A stretch of 64,000 nt of DNA from positions 1-64,000 of the forward strand of contig JADJRC010000003.1 in assembly GCA_016712415.1 (NCBI GenBank), in the 5' to 3' direction. This stretch comes from Lewinellaceae bacterium (lineage in GTDB: Bacteria > Bacteroidota > Bacteroidia > Chitinophagales > Saprospiraceae). Made by a program: the position numbers and the translations under genes. The notes under the pieces were generated by a model that saw only the letters and a list, made by a program, of their open reading frames with translations, did not search any database and was not told the DNA's origin. Every line of letters starts with the position of its first letter. The stretch's first letter is position 1. Positions 34,416-44,038 of this stretch are shown piece by piece.

Positions 34416-35993
34416 ATGGATATTGTAAATATACGCCCGCTGCGTTCGGGCGACTATGAAGGACTTAAATCGTGTATGGTAAGTTCTTATGCACAAATGC
34501 CGGAAGCATATTGGAAAGAGCCCCAGATCAACAAGTTGCTGAGCATTTTTCCGGAAGGCCAGTTCGTGATAACGATCAACGAACAAATCGTGGGCTGTGC
34601 GCTGACGATCATCGTGCGGTACGACCGCTTTGGCGACAACCACACCTACCGCGAGATCACCGGCAATTACAGCTTCTCCACCCATGATCCCGACGGCGAT
34701 ACGCTCTACGGCATCGATGTATTCGTCCACCCGGAATTTCGGGGCCGCCGGCTCGGTCGCCGCCTGTACGATGCCCGCAAGGAATTATGCGAGCAACTCA
34801 ACCTGTCGGGCATTGTCTTTGGCGGCCGGATACCCAACTACCACGAACATGCAGATACCCTTTCGCCGCGCGCCTATATCGAAAAGGTGAAAAACAAGGA
34901 GTTGCAGGACCCGACGCTCAATTTCCAATTGTCCAACGACTTTCACGTGCGCAAGGTGCTGCATGGCTATCTGCCGGGCGATGAGGAATCCAAAGACGTA
35001 GGCACATTGTTGCGCTGGGATAATATTTACTACACCCCGCCCGCGTCTAAAGGCGACAAGGTCACCAAGCCGGTGGTGCGGCTTGGGCTGGTGCAGTGGC
35101 AGATGCGCCCGTACCGCACGCCGGAAGAGCTGTTTGAACAAATGGAATACTTTGTCGATGCGGTGTCGGGCTATCGCAGCGACTTTGCCCTGTTTCCCGA
35201 GTTTTTTAACGCGCCGCTCATGGCCCAGTACAATGCCCTTCCCGAAGGCGAGGCGATCAGGGCACTGGCGGGGTACACCGACGCCATCCGGGACAAGTTT
35301 GCCGAACTGGCAGTGGGCTACAACATCAACATCATCACGGGGAGCATGCCTTTGCTGCGCAACGGCGACCTGTACAATGTCGGCTACCTGTGCCACCGCG
35401 ACGGCAGCGTGGAGCAATACGAGAAACTGCACGTGACGCCGGACGAAGTCAAGTGCTGGGGACTCAAGGGCGGGAACAAGTTGCGCACGTTCGATACGGA
35501 TTGCGGCAAGATCGGTATCCTGATCTGCTACGACGTGGAATTTCCGGAGCTGCCGCGCCTGCTGGCCGCAGAAGGCATGAACATCCTTTTTGTGCCGTTC
35601 CTGACCGATACGCAAAACGGATTTTCAAGGGTGCAACTCTGCGCCCGCGCCCGCGCGATTGAAAACGAATGTTTTGTAGCCATTGCAGGAAGCGTCGGCA
35701 ACCTGCCCAAAGTGCACAATATGGATATGCAATACGCCCAAAGTGCCGTATTCACCCCTTGCGATTTTGCTTTCCCGGTCAACGGTATCAAAGCCGAAGC
35801 CACTCCCAACACGGAAATGCTCGTCGTGGCCGACGTTGACCTCGAACTGCTGCACGACCTGCGGCACTCGGGCAGCGTGCGCAACCTGAAAGACCGGCGG
35901 ACGGATTTGTTTAAAATTGAATTCAACAGAAAAAACATGCAGTCAAACGGGGCGCCGTCGGCCCCGCCGGTGCTGGACGACAACATGGCTTAG
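34416..35993 (+). CDS. GNAT acetyltransferase - carbon-nitrogen hydrolase fusion
   Basis: 525 residues. Residues ~1-150 form a GNAT fold (IDVFVHPEFRGRRLGRRLYD is the acetyl-CoA loop). After a linker, residues ~225-490 are a nitrilase-superfamily amidase with the triad Glu (FALFPEFF), Lys (EQYEKLHVTPDE) and Cys (IGILICYDVEFPE). Such bifunctional proteins occur across bacteria; the natural substrate is not known, though an amide-to-acetylated product path is possible. The ATG is preceded by an A/T-rich leader. A Crp/Fnr palindrome 46 bp upstream suggests it belongs to that regulon. Cytosolic. Confidence 0.9.
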   Translation: MDIVNIRPLRSGDYEGLKSCMVSSYAQMPEAYWKEPQINKLLSIFPEGQFVITINEQIVGCALTIIVRYDRFGDNHTYREITGNYSFSTHDPDGDTLYGIDVFVHPEFRGRRLGRRLYDARKELCEQLNLSGIVFGGRIPNYHEHADTLSPRAYIEKVKNKELQDPTLNFQLSNDFHVRKVLHGYLPGDEESKDVGTLLRWDNIYYTPPASKGDKVTKPVVRLGLVQWQMRPYRTPEELFEQMEYFVDAVSGYRSDFALFPEFFNAPLMAQYNALPEGEAIRALAGYTDAIRDKFAELAVGYNINIITGSMPLLRNGDLYNVGYLCHRDGSVEQYEKLHVTPDEVKCWGLKGGNKLRTFDTDCGKIGILICYDVEFPELPRLLAAEGMNILFVPFLTDTQNGFSRVQLCARARAIENECFVAIAGSVGNLPKVHNMDMQYAQSAVFTPCDFAFPVNGIKAEATPNTEMLVVADVDLELLHDLRHSGSVRNLKDRRTDLFKIEFNRKNMQSNGAPSAPPVLDDNMA

Positions 35994-36000
35994 CGCTGTA

Positions 36001-36083
36001 CGCCGGACTTCCAAGTCCGGCGCCTCACGCGACGCCTCAACGGACCTGGAAGTCTAGCGCCTCAACGGACTTGGAAGTCCGTT
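36001..36083. repeat. Cluster of three GGACTTCCAAGTCC-type palindromes
   Basis: CCGGACTTCCAAGTCCGG (within 36001-36022) and AACGGACTTGGAAGTCCGTT (36064-36083) are near-perfect palindromes; a decayed copy lies at 36041-36057. They are separated by GCCTCA-type words. They follow the stop of the GNAT-nitrilase gene and may act as its terminator, though no T-run is seen. Confidence 0.7.
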
Positions 36084-36178
36084 GTACATAGGCACAGCCA
36101 ACGCTCGGCAAAATCCTTGCGCTTAACTTTATCAAGTTATTCCGTCCCGATACTTAGTATAATTTAACATCAGAAAAA

Positions 36179-37405
36179 ATGTCAGTAAATCTTGGAATCG
36201 GTTTTGTAACCGGGAGAAAACACTTTCAAAACGTTTTAAAAACGTACGTCAACAACTGGCTCGAATACGGGCTGATCAAAGATGCCTCGGTAAGGCTCCA
36301 TTTATTTGTGGCCTACGACCTGAAGTATCACGATACCCTGGTAAGTGATTATAAGAACATACCGCCGGAGGTGGCCCGGATGATCGACTCCATCAATTTT
36401 TATGGAAAAGCCGAAGTGGATGCGGAAATAACCGACCTGAAAGCGGCCGGAACCATCAACGACAGCGAAGCAGAGATCATTTTCGGGGAAGGTTATGCCA
36501 AAAAAAGAAATGTGGTGACCTATTTCGCCGTGAAACACAAGATGGACAAACTCCTGTTCATCGACGACGACGAATACCCCGTTGCAACCCTGAAAAAGGC
36601 AGACAGGAAGTGTATCTGGATGGGTCAGAGCGTCGTGGGAACCCATCTGAAATACAACGACGACGCCAATATCACCCACGGCCACCACTGCGGTTACATT
36701 TCCCCGATACCATTCATTGAGTTCAACGACGTCATGACCGAAGGCGATTTCAGGCTGTTTATCGAAGCCATAAGCAACGATATTATTTCCTGGGAAAGCC
36801 TTATTACCCTCATAAGGCAATACAAATGTGTGAGTTATGCCGACGACGACATCATAAACGACGCCATTGTCACGGAAGTGCAGGAAGTAAACGGGATGAA
36901 GTTTATTTCGGGTTCGAACCTGTGTTTCAACCTGAAAAAAACCAAAAACCTGCCCCCGTTCTACAATCCGCCGGGCGCCAGGGGCGAAGACACCTTTATG
37001 AGTACGACGCTATCGGATATGAAAGTATTAAAGGTGCCCTGCTATACTTTCCACGACGGATTTTCCATGTACAAAAACATCCTGAACGGCGTGATTCCCA
37101 GTACCCTGGAAGCCATGGACGGCAATACGCCCGCCAACCAAAAGAGGTTTCTGCACGCCACCATCGGCTGGATCCGGTACAAACCCCTGCTGGTTTACAT
37201 CACCCGGAGGGCGGAATATCCAAAGATCATGGAAGAAATACGGGTTAAACTCCATAAAAGCATTCCCAAACTAAACGCCTTTTTCAACACCACCGGTTTT
37301 CTTAAAGTGCTGCGCGAATTTGATTACTTCAGCAAGCATGTCGAAAAACACTTTGAGGATTTTGAAGAGACCAAACGCGTGTGGGCCAAACTGATGCAGG
37401 CCTGA
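36179..37405 (+). CDS. Glycosyltransferase-like protein (GT-A type), unknown substrate
   Basis: 408 residues, no signal peptide. KMDKLLFIDDDEYPVATLKK holds an Asp triplet like the DxD metal motif of GT-A enzymes, and PGARGEDTFMSTTLSD and YTFHDGFSMYK resemble the later acid and His motifs. The N-terminus LGIGFVTGRKHFQNVLKTYV fits a nucleotide-binding strand. I cannot name the family, and nucleotide-sugar use is inferred. It stands alone between two intergenic repeats. Confidence 0.6.
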   Translation: MSVNLGIGFVTGRKHFQNVLKTYVNNWLEYGLIKDASVRLHLFVAYDLKYHDTLVSDYKNIPPEVARMIDSINFYGKAEVDAEITDLKAAGTINDSEAEIIFGEGYAKKRNVVTYFAVKHKMDKLLFIDDDEYPVATLKKADRKCIWMGQSVVGTHLKYNDDANITHGHHCGYISPIPFIEFNDVMTEGDFRLFIEAISNDIISWESLITLIRQYKCVSYADDDIINDAIVTEVQEVNGMKFISGSNLCFNLKKTKNLPPFYNPPGARGEDTFMSTTLSDMKVLKVPCYTFHDGFSMYKNILNGVIPSTLEAMDGNTPANQKRFLHATIGWIRYKPLLVYITRRAEYPKIMEEIRVKLHKSIPKLNAFFNTTGFLKVLREFDYFSKHVEKHFEDFEETKRVWAKLMQA

Positions 37406-37503
37406 ATTATACCCAAAGTAAATTGGTTTGCGAAAACAAACCCCGGCAACACATTGATTTTCAATGCAATGGATTTTTGTAAATTCTTAAACTCGGAAAA
37501 TTC
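37406..37503 (+). repeat. Dispersed ~95-bp repeat, copy A
   Basis: Shares about 75 bp with 39651-39740: CCAAAGTAAATTGGTTTGCG, AAAACAAACCCC, GCAACACATTGATTTTCAAT, GCA..GGA..T.TGTAAAT. It contains the hairpin GGTTTG/CAAACC and the palindrome CATTGA-TTT-TCAATG. The same sequence in reverse complement forms half of the 196-1210 tandem unit. It runs to 20 bp before the hpf start. Confidence 0.85.
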
Positions 37504-37522
37504 CGGTATAAAACCATCTATT

Positions 37523-37807
37523 ATGGATTTCATATATCAAACAATCCACTTCAAGGGAAGTGACGACCTCGAACAATTTACCCGCAAAAAGATGAACCGC
37601 ATCTTCCATAAAAACACTGACATCCTGCGGGCCGAAGTGACACTTTCTGAAGGCGCGAACGGGAGTGTGGAAAACCAGATATGTGAGATCCGGCTGGAGG
37701 TGCCGGGCGATACAATTTTTGTGAAAAAGAACGCCGCCACCTATGAACAGGCCATTCGCTCGGCAGTAGAAGCGGTGCTGAAGATCACCCGCCGGAATAA
37801 AAAGTGA
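37523..37807 (+). CDS. Ribosome hibernation-promoting factor (HPF/RaiA family)
   Basis: 94 residues from MDFIYQTIHFKGSDDLEQFT; the longer frame runs through the repeat and is rejected. DDLEQFTRKKMNRIFH, RAEVTLSEGANG, CEIRLEVPGDTIFVKKNA and YEQAIRSAVEAVLKITRRNK follow the short HPF pattern of beta-alpha-beta-beta-beta-alpha. It binds the 30S decoding centre in stationary phase and stores ribosomes as dimers. Length is typical of the short form. Single gene. Confidence 0.9.
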   Translation: MDFIYQTIHFKGSDDLEQFTRKKMNRIFHKNTDILRAEVTLSEGANGSVENQICEIRLEVPGDTIFVKKNAATYEQAIRSAVEAVLKITRRNKK

Positions 37808-37919
37808 TAAAAGCAGGCACTATAATGGCCCCCAATCACCCGCGCACCGGGCAGGGCCGCACAATTTGTGCTACACGAAGGGGCGCAAAAACGAATAATC
37901 GCCCGAAATTGCGCGCCGT

Positions 37920-39167
37920 ATGGATACTTTTCAACTCGTCACCCTGCTTATGGTGTTGTGCGCCGGACTGGCGTATCTCAACCACCGGTTTATCCGGCTG
38001 CCCAATGTAATCGGTCTGCTCGTGTTGTCGCTGGTGTTGTCTACCGTTGTCTGGACCAGCAACCACATTTTCCACCTGCAGCTGGCCGCCAGGCTCGAAA
38101 ATGTAATCGTGCACCTCGATTTCAGCAAGGCACTGCTGGAGGTGATGCTGTCGTTCATGCTCTTTGCCGGGTCTTTCCACTCGGATACGGACGCCATACG
38201 CAAGGAGGCAAAGTCCATTGGAATCATGGCCGTGCTGGGCACTGTGCTGAAAACGGTTGTCGTCGCCGGCATGCTGTACTGGTGCTCCCGCTGGCTGGGC
38301 ATGCCCCTGGAACTGATCCACTGCATGCTGTTCGGCGCCCTGATCGCTCCCACCGACCCTATTGCTGTGCTGGGTATCCTGAACCGCACCAAAGTGCCGG
38401 ACCGCATCAAGACCAATATCATCGGCGAGTCGCTGTTCAACGACGGGGTGGGTATCGTGGTGTTTCTTACTATCCTGGAGATCATGGAGACTGGTTCCGA
38501 GACGTTTACCGTCGGCAGTATTGCGGTGTTGTTCATCCGGGAGGCAATTGGCGGCATACTGCTTGGCGCGGCCCTGGGTTATGGCGCCTACCGCCTGCTC
38601 AAATCGATCGACGACTACGAAACGGAAGTACTGATCACGCTGGCCGTCGTCATGGGCGGCTATATGGTGGCGGATATGCTGCATATCTCCGGACCGCTGG
38701 CTATGGTGGTAGCGGGCCTGATCACGGGCGCCAAAACCGTTCGACAAAAAACCATGAGCGCCACGACGGAAATGTACATGGACCAGTTCTGGGAGTTGGT
38801 AGACATGGGCCTGAATGCCATTTTGTTCCTGCTCATCGGCCTGCGCCTGGTTGGTCTGGCTTTCAGCGGACAACTGCTGCTGTTGGGTATTGTGGCCATT
38901 GTTATTGTGCTGTTGGCGCGCTTCGTTACCGTAAAACTGTTGTCCTCCGTTTTTCACAAAACCATCGCCACCACCCATCGCGAGCAGATGATCGTCGTGT
39001 GGAGCGGCCTGAAAGGCGGGCTTTCGCTGGCTATGGCGCTATCCATCCCCAACCTGCCTGTAAAAGAGCCGATCGTGTTTATCACCTACGCCATTGTCTT
39101 GTTTTCCATCATTGTACAGGGCCTGAGTATCGAATGGGTGGCGCGGCGGTACACCAGCGACCGGTAA
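37920..39167 (+). CDS. Sodium/proton antiporter, CPA1 (NhaP) type
   Basis: 415 residues with 12-13 TM helices from MDTFQLVTLLMVLCAGLAYL. GALIAPTDPIAVLGIL and GESLFNDGVGIVVFLT (the ND ion-binding pair) are the CPA1 signature, and VVWSGLKGGLSLAMALSI comes near the end. It exports Na+ or K+ in exchange for H+ across the inner membrane. The short C-terminus has no regulatory domain. It converges with the 39210 gene. Intact. Confidence 0.92.
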   Translation: MDTFQLVTLLMVLCAGLAYLNHRFIRLPNVIGLLVLSLVLSTVVWTSNHIFHLQLAARLENVIVHLDFSKALLEVMLSFMLFAGSFHSDTDAIRKEAKSIGIMAVLGTVLKTVVVAGMLYWCSRWLGMPLELIHCMLFGALIAPTDPIAVLGILNRTKVPDRIKTNIIGESLFNDGVGIVVFLTILEIMETGSETFTVGSIAVLFIREAIGGILLGAALGYGAYRLLKSIDDYETEVLITLAVVMGGYMVADMLHISGPLAMVVAGLITGAKTVRQKTMSATTEMYMDQFWELVDMGLNAILFLLIGLRLVGLAFSGQLLLLGIVAIVIVLLARFVTVKLLSSVFHKTIATTHREQMIVVWSGLKGGLSLAMALSIPNLPVKEPIVFITYAIVLFSIIVQGLSIEWVARRYTSDR

Positions 39168-39209
39168 CCCGGACAGCCGCGAAACAGTGGCACGTTTTCC
39201 AATACATGT

Positions 39210-39629
39210 TCAATGAAACGTGTAAACAGCCAGCATAACGATAATAAGGGTCGTGATCAGCGAGAGTTTACCCAACGGTTCGATTTTTTTGAATTGCGCG
39301 TCGGCATCTCCTTTTTTTGCCTTGTTTGTGGCAATGGAGACAAGGCCAATCAAACCAATCAGCAGGAGCACCAGGATCAGTTTGGCGGTTAACATGGGCA
39401 TGGAAGAAAGGCTGCTCCAGTAAGGCGTCATCAAATAAGTCCCGGAAACCAGCAGCAGAGTCAGGCCGATATGGCCCATTTTGCTTAAGGCAAGCGTGTT
39501 CAGGCGAAACTTTCGCGCCTCATCCGCTTCCATGCGCGCACTTGCGATACCCAGAAACATGAATGCGAAACTTGTGCCCAGGCCCATAGCCAGGCCGACA
39601 AAATGAAGAATCAAGGCAATTTCTCTCAT
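39210..39629 (-). CDS. Four-helix membrane protein of unknown function
   Basis: About 139 residues from MREIALILHFVGLAMGLGTS. Four hydrophobic helices (GTSFAFMFLGIASAR; HIGLTLLLVSGTYLM; LTAKLILVLLLIGLIGLVSI; LSLITTLIIVMLAVYTF), with a conserved His near the N-terminus (ILHFVGLAMG), as in small DUF2269/CopD-like proteins. Name and role uncertain. Its promoter region contains a copy of the dispersed repeat. Confidence 0.65.
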   Translation of the reverse strand: MREIALILHFVGLAMGLGTSFAFMFLGIASARMEADEARKFRLNTLALSKMGHIGLTLLLVSGTYLMTPYWSSLSSMPMLTAKLILVLLLIGLIGLVSIATNKAKKGDADAQFKKIEPLGKLSLITTLIIVMLAVYTFH

Positions 39630-39650
39630 TTTCAATTGATTTTATGAAAG

Positions 39651-39740
39651 TATACTCAAAGTAAATTGGTTTGCGAAAACAAACCCCAGCAACACATTGA
39701 TTTTCAATGCACTGGAATTCTGTAAATGCTCAAACTCAGA
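39651..39740 (+). repeat. Dispersed ~95-bp repeat, copy B
   Basis: Same family as 37406-37503: ATACTCAAAGTAAATTGGTT, TGCGAAAACAAACCCCAG, CAACACATTGATTTTCAATG, CACTGGAATTCTGTAAAT. In this copy the last segment agrees better with the 196-1210 tandem unit (GAATTCTGTAAAT). Its right edge touches the DoxX stop codon. Confidence 0.85.
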
Positions 39741-40155
39741 GAACTCCGGCGCCTCTCCAGGCATCGACGCTCCATTTACCCCCGCCACCCGAAAGAAACA
39801 GTATTCCGAGCAGCACAAACATGAAGGGATGCTGGTCTTCGTACCATACCTTTCCGTGTCCCATGCCGAATGCCACCGTCAGCATGGCCAGGATAATCGG
39901 AATGGCCGCGAAGCGGGTGGCGAAGCCGACCATCAGGCAGGCGCCGCTTACGAATTCAGCGCTTTTGCCCAGGTATGCCATAAAAGCCGGTGCAGGGAAT
40001 TGCAGGTCGGTCAGCCATTTGGTATAGTCGGCCATGAGCGCCGGATCGAAAACCTCCCAGCCGTGGAACAGCATAAAAAAACCGGTGACCATGCGCAGCA
40101 GCGCGTACACCGTTTCAAAGTTTTTCAGGGGTCGGGGAGAGCGCCACGTATTCAT
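39736..40155 (-). CDS. DoxX-family membrane protein
   Basis: 139 residues with four TM helices. LRMVTGFFMLFHGWEVF, FPAPAFMAYLGKSAEFVSGA and CLMVGFATRFAAIPIILAML are the DoxX pattern. Some family members act with thiosulfate:quinone oxidoreductase; many are of unknown role. The C-terminus (WSVDAWRGAGVL) ends at the edge of the dispersed repeat, so the stop may be repeat-derived. The start is a short distance from the poly-G tract. Confidence 0.8.
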   Translation of the reverse strand: MNTWRSPRPLKNFETVYALLRMVTGFFMLFHGWEVFDPALMADYTKWLTDLQFPAPAFMAYLGKSAEFVSGACLMVGFATRFAAIPIILAMLTVAFGMGHGKVWYEDQHPFMFVLLGILFLSGGGGKWSVDAWRGAGVL

Positions 40156-40169
40156 AAGGGCGAATATAC

Positions 40170-40392
<223 letters not shown>

Positions 40393-42779
40393 TTACTCGC
40401 TCCGCAGCGAGGTCACCGGATTCGCCAGCGCCGCCCGCATACTCTGGAAGCCCACGGTCAGAAACGCGATGCCGATGGCGGCCAGGCCCGCCACTGCAAA
40501 CAGCCACCACTGTAGGTCAACATGGTAGGCAAAGTCGGCGAGCCACCGGTTCATGCCCCAATAGGCCACAGGCCAGGCAATGACGATGGCCACGACGACC
40601 AGTTTCAGGAAGTCTTTGGCCAGCATGGCTGTAATGCCGGCCACGCTCGCGCCGAGCACCTTTCGGATGCCGATTTCCTTCGTCCGCTGTTCTGCCGTGA
40701 ACATGGACAGTCCGAACAGCCCAAGGCAGGAGATCAGGATGGCCAGCCCGGCGAAATACCGCGACAGCTTGGAAATCAACCGCTCCGAAACGTACTGGGC
40801 CTGATATGCCTCGTCCAGAAACCTGAAATTGAAGTCGAAGCCGGGATTGAATTTTTGGTAAAAACTGCCCAGCCGGTCGATCGTAGCCTTTTCCTCGCCT
40901 GCCTTGATCTTGACCAGGATCGTCGAGGTTTCCTGTGGCGAATAGCGAAATACCATGGGCGCAATGGGTTCGTGCAGCGAGGTGAGGTGAAAATCCCTGA
41001 CTACCCCGGCGATGATTTTCGGCTCGTTCCACATGCTCACCTTTTGTCCGACCGGATCTTTCAGGCCCATCACCCGGATCGCGGTTTCGTTGAACAGCAG
41101 TTGCGAGCCCTCATCGGAGAATTCCTTTGAAAAACTGCGGCCCGCAGCCAGCGGCAAGTCGAGCAATTCTATCAATCCGAAATCCACAGACCGGACATTG
41201 AAGTCGATCAGGTCCTTTTCCGATTTGCCCGGCCACTCGATGCCGTATGTGCTCGAACCGCCAATGCCGGCATTTTGCACAACCGTTTCCTGCATGGCCG
41301 ATGCCTGTTCCACGCCGGGGATGAGGCGAATTTCGGACAGGAATACTTCCGGATTCTTCCAAACTGTCCCCACTTTGTCGAAGTACAGGACATTCGAGCG
41401 GTCGTAACCGAGGTTCCTGGACTGTACAAAATCGAGTTGCCGGTAAATCACGCCAACGGCAAAAATCAGGATCAGCGAGACCATGAACTGAAAGACTACC
41501 AGGCCGCGCCGCGCCATAAACTCGCCCGGCGAACGTTTGATTTTTCCTTTCAGCACGGCGGCGGGCTGAAAGCGCGACAGGTAGAACGCAGGGTAACTGC
41601 CCGCCAGCAAACCCGTCAGCAGCGACACGCCGGTGGCAAGAGCAACCAGCTCCGGCGTAAGCGAAAGCGGAATTTCCTTCCCGGTCATCGTATTGAACAC
41701 CGGCAGCAGTGCGACGGACATTCCGAGTGCGAGCAACATCGCGAGTGTGGACAGCACGACGGCCTCCCCCAGAAATTGTGCGATCAGGTTTCCACGCGAC
41801 GAGCCGACGGCTTTTTTGATGCCGATTTCCCTGGCCCGCACCGAGGCTTTGGCGGTCGAGAGGTTCATAAAATTGATGCAGGCGATCAACAGAATGAACA
41901 GGGCAATGATCGAGAACAGTCGGACGTAGGCAATCCGCCCGCCCGCCTGCACGCCGTCGACGTATTTTCCGTGCAAATACGCGCTCGAATACGGGCGCAC
42001 AAAGCAGGAGAAAATGGTTTCGGGGTGGTAGTTTTTTACAAAACCGGCTATTTTTTCATTGAATTTTGGCGTGTCTGTATCCGGTTTCAGCACCAGGTAG
42101 GTCTGGACGCCCTCGTTCCACCAATGCTGTCCGTTGGTCCATATTTCCTGCAAACACATGTCGTAGGAGAGCACAAAATCAAAAACCAGGCTGTTGTTGA
42201 CGGGCAGGTTTTCAAACACGCCCGACACCTGCGATTGCCGTTGTTTGCCAAAGGCCTCCCAGCGGAGCGTTTTTCCGAGGGCCGCTTCGGTCGAGCCAAA
42301 GAGGCTTTGCGCCATTTTTCTGAAATGACAATCCCGTTCCGGTCCGAGAAAAGTGTTGCGGACTGCCCCGCCTTCAGTTTGAAACTGAACACATCGAAGA
42401 AGTTGTGCGTGGCAAAAATGCCCAGTCGCTCCACCGATTTGTCGGCAAAAGTGAAGGTCAGGTTATTGCCGTGTTTTGCCAGGTTCAATATGGACACTGC
42501 TGATTCGACTTCGGGCAAATCCTTCGCCATGCTGACGCCAAGCATGCCCTGCGTGCCGTCGTGCACGATTTTTTTCCCGCCCTCCGAACTCAGTTCCATG
42601 ACCTGGTACAGTTGCGCATCCCGGGCATGGAACCTGTCAAATCCCAACTCGTCATTGATCCACAGGTAAATCAAAAAAGTACAGGTCAGGCCGGCCGACA
42701 AACCGAGCAGGTTGATGAAAAAAGTACCTTTGAAACGCTTGAAGTTTCTGTAGATCAGTGCAATATTGTGTTGAAACAT
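40393..42779 (-). CDS. MacB/FtsX-type ABC transporter permease, one frameshift
   Basis: About 795 residues. N-terminal part MFQHNIALIYRNFKRFKGTF with the first TM helix (FFINLLGLSAGLTCTFLIYL) and a MacB periplasmic core. After a shift near 42310 the frame goes on through the core, an FtsX domain of three helices (FIALFILLIACINFMNLSTA; GSSRGNLIAQFLGEAVVLS), a second periplasmic domain and a final FtsX domain ending ALANPVTSLRSE. Two FtsX domains without ATPase: the nucleotide-binding subunit must be elsewhere. Likely exports a lipid, peptide or drug across the envelope. Paralogue of the fragment at position 2. Confidence 0.85.
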
Positions 42780-43022
42780 AGGTCGTTGTTGATAAATGTA
42801 GCAGTACGCTCACCCGGGTCACCCGACAGTCCGCAGCCAACTGAAAACAGGTATGCCGCGCGTGTATGCCGAAGAACCGGGCAGCCTGCTTTTTCCGGTT
42901 TAGGCGTATTCCATCTGCATGTACGGCATACCCCGTGCCGAAACGCTAAAAAATTGACTATCAGCAGTTTGGAATAAACAAAAACGAATGGTGCTGTTCG
43001 GTATCGGACGGTGGGGTGTGCG

Positions 43023-43141
43023 GAGCGGACGGGGGCAAAGCCCGGTGGATGGTTCAAACGAGGCAAAGCCTCGCTCGAGCGGTGGATGGTTCAAACGAGG
43101 CAAAGCCTCGCTCGAGCGGGAGCGGACGGGGGCAAAGCCCG
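43023..43141. repeat. Two tandem 37-bp repeats inside a 22-bp direct repeat
   Basis: The unit 43044-43080 is repeated without change at 43081-43117 and contains CGAGGCAAAGCCTCG, a hairpin. GAGCGGACGGGGGCAAAGCC occurs on each side (43023 and 43120). A related word TTCAAACGAGGCATAGCCTC recurs at 53067 and 53150. It lies between the higA 3' end and the permease start; the stretch 42780-43022 holds nothing else I recognise. Confidence 0.85.
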
Positions 43142-43148
43142 TCTTCCA

Positions 43149-43568
43149 TTAAGTCGGTTGATTCTCTCGCTTGCTGTAAATCAGCAAATCTGTTGGAATA
43201 TGTAATTGTTCATGAAGCAATCTGACCTGTGCCATGGAAAGGTCGCGCTTGCCGCTGAACAGCTCCGTCACCCGGTTGGAGCCGAGCATCCTGGCCAAAT
43301 CTTTTTTGGTCAGATTCAACTGTTCCAAAGCCTGTTCAATGATTTGAACGAGGGTCAGTTCTGTTTGGTTGAAGGCAAAGTGTTTTTGCTCGTAGGCTTC
43401 CGCCAAGGTGGTGAGGGTGTCTAAATAAGCCAATCGTGAAGCCTCCTCTTCGGAATCCTTTTGTTCCCCCATGTCAACGAGACGTTCAATGACGGCACAG
43501 GCCTTTTGGTAACTGGCATCATTTGTCAGCGGTTGAATTTCTATATGGCGAAGCATCTTCTTTTCCAT
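43149..43568 (-). CDS. higA: HigA-type antitoxin, HTH protein
   Basis: 139 residues. The C-terminal ~55 form an HTH of the XRE type (LTKKDLARMLGSNRVTELFS, GKRDLSMAQVRLLHEQLHIP). The N-terminal part IEIQPLTNDASYQKACAVIE is the usual extension of HigA in HigBA systems. It follows the toxin by 2 bp, the typical toxin-first order. It should bind and neutralise HigB and repress the operon through the palindrome at 43885. Confidence 0.85.
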   Translation of the reverse strand: MEKKMLRHIEIQPLTNDASYQKACAVIERLVDMGEQKDSEEEASRLAYLDTLTTLAEAYEQKHFAFNQTELTLVQIIEQALEQLNLTKKDLARMLGSNRVTELFSGKRDLSMAQVRLLHEQLHIPTDLLIYSKRENQPT

Positions 43569-43570
43569 GG

Positions 43571-43873
43571 TCAGATATTTTCTATGTCATCAATGGCATC
43601 ATACTCTTTGTGTGTGCCGATGAATTTGATAAAAACCAATTGAACCTTTGGGTGAAACTCGAATTTGGCAATGAGCCTGTATTTATTCCGGGCGATATTG
43701 AAAACGATACGGTTGTTTCCAACATAATCGGCTGTGTTAAAAACGGCAATTACCTCCTGTGGCGTCGAAAAGGCGGTTCTTTTGATAACATCATACCAGA
43801 ATTTTATTGGAACAAGCGCATCCGGATAGCGAATGCCAAATTCTTCCAACCGTTTTCTGGTAATGATTCGCAT
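43571..43873 (-). CDS. higB: HigB-type toxin, mRNA interferase
   Basis: 100 residues, MRIITRKRLEEFGIRYPDAL. NNRIVFNIARNKYRLIAKFE and VQLVFIKFIGTHKEYDAI are the HigB_toxin (RelE-fold) hallmarks, with the catalytic basic residues Arg and His present. It cuts mRNA at the ribosome when free of HigA. The start is immediately downstream of a palindromic operator. Confidence 0.88.
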   Translation of the reverse strand: MRIITRKRLEEFGIRYPDALVPIKFWYDVIKRTAFSTPQEVIAVFNTADYVGNNRIVFNIARNKYRLIAKFEFHPKVQLVFIKFIGTHKEYDAIDDIENI

Positions 43874-43876
43874 GCT

Positions 43877-43915
43877 GCAAAATTAACAAACTTTCCCATA
43901 TTGGGAAAGTTTGTT
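43877..43915 (-). promoter_or_regulatory. higBA promoter with palindromic operator
   Basis: AACAAACTTTCCCA and TGGGAAAGTTTGTT form an almost perfect dyad (43885-43915). On the minus strand it runs straight into TTAATTTTGC, whose TAATTTTG fits the Bacteroidota -7 box TAnnTTTG. Overlap of operator and promoter is as expected for autorepression by HigA. Confidence 0.7.
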
Positions 43916-43977
43916 TTTGCCGTGCCAGATGGCGAATGATTGTTTAAACGAAGCTCCGCCTCGCCCGTTCAGGGCAC

Positions 43978-44015
43978 AAAAAAAGCGGCCCCGATGTCCC
44001 AAACACCGGAGCCGC
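43978..44015 (-). terminator. Factor-independent terminator of the Reg_prop T9SS gene
   Basis: GCGGCTCCGGTG and CATCGGGGCCGC on the minus strand form a GC-rich stem with a 7-base loop, followed by seven T. It lies 24 bp after the stop at 44039. Confidence 0.9.
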
Positions 44016-44038
44016 GCCATTTTATGAAAAAGAAAAAC

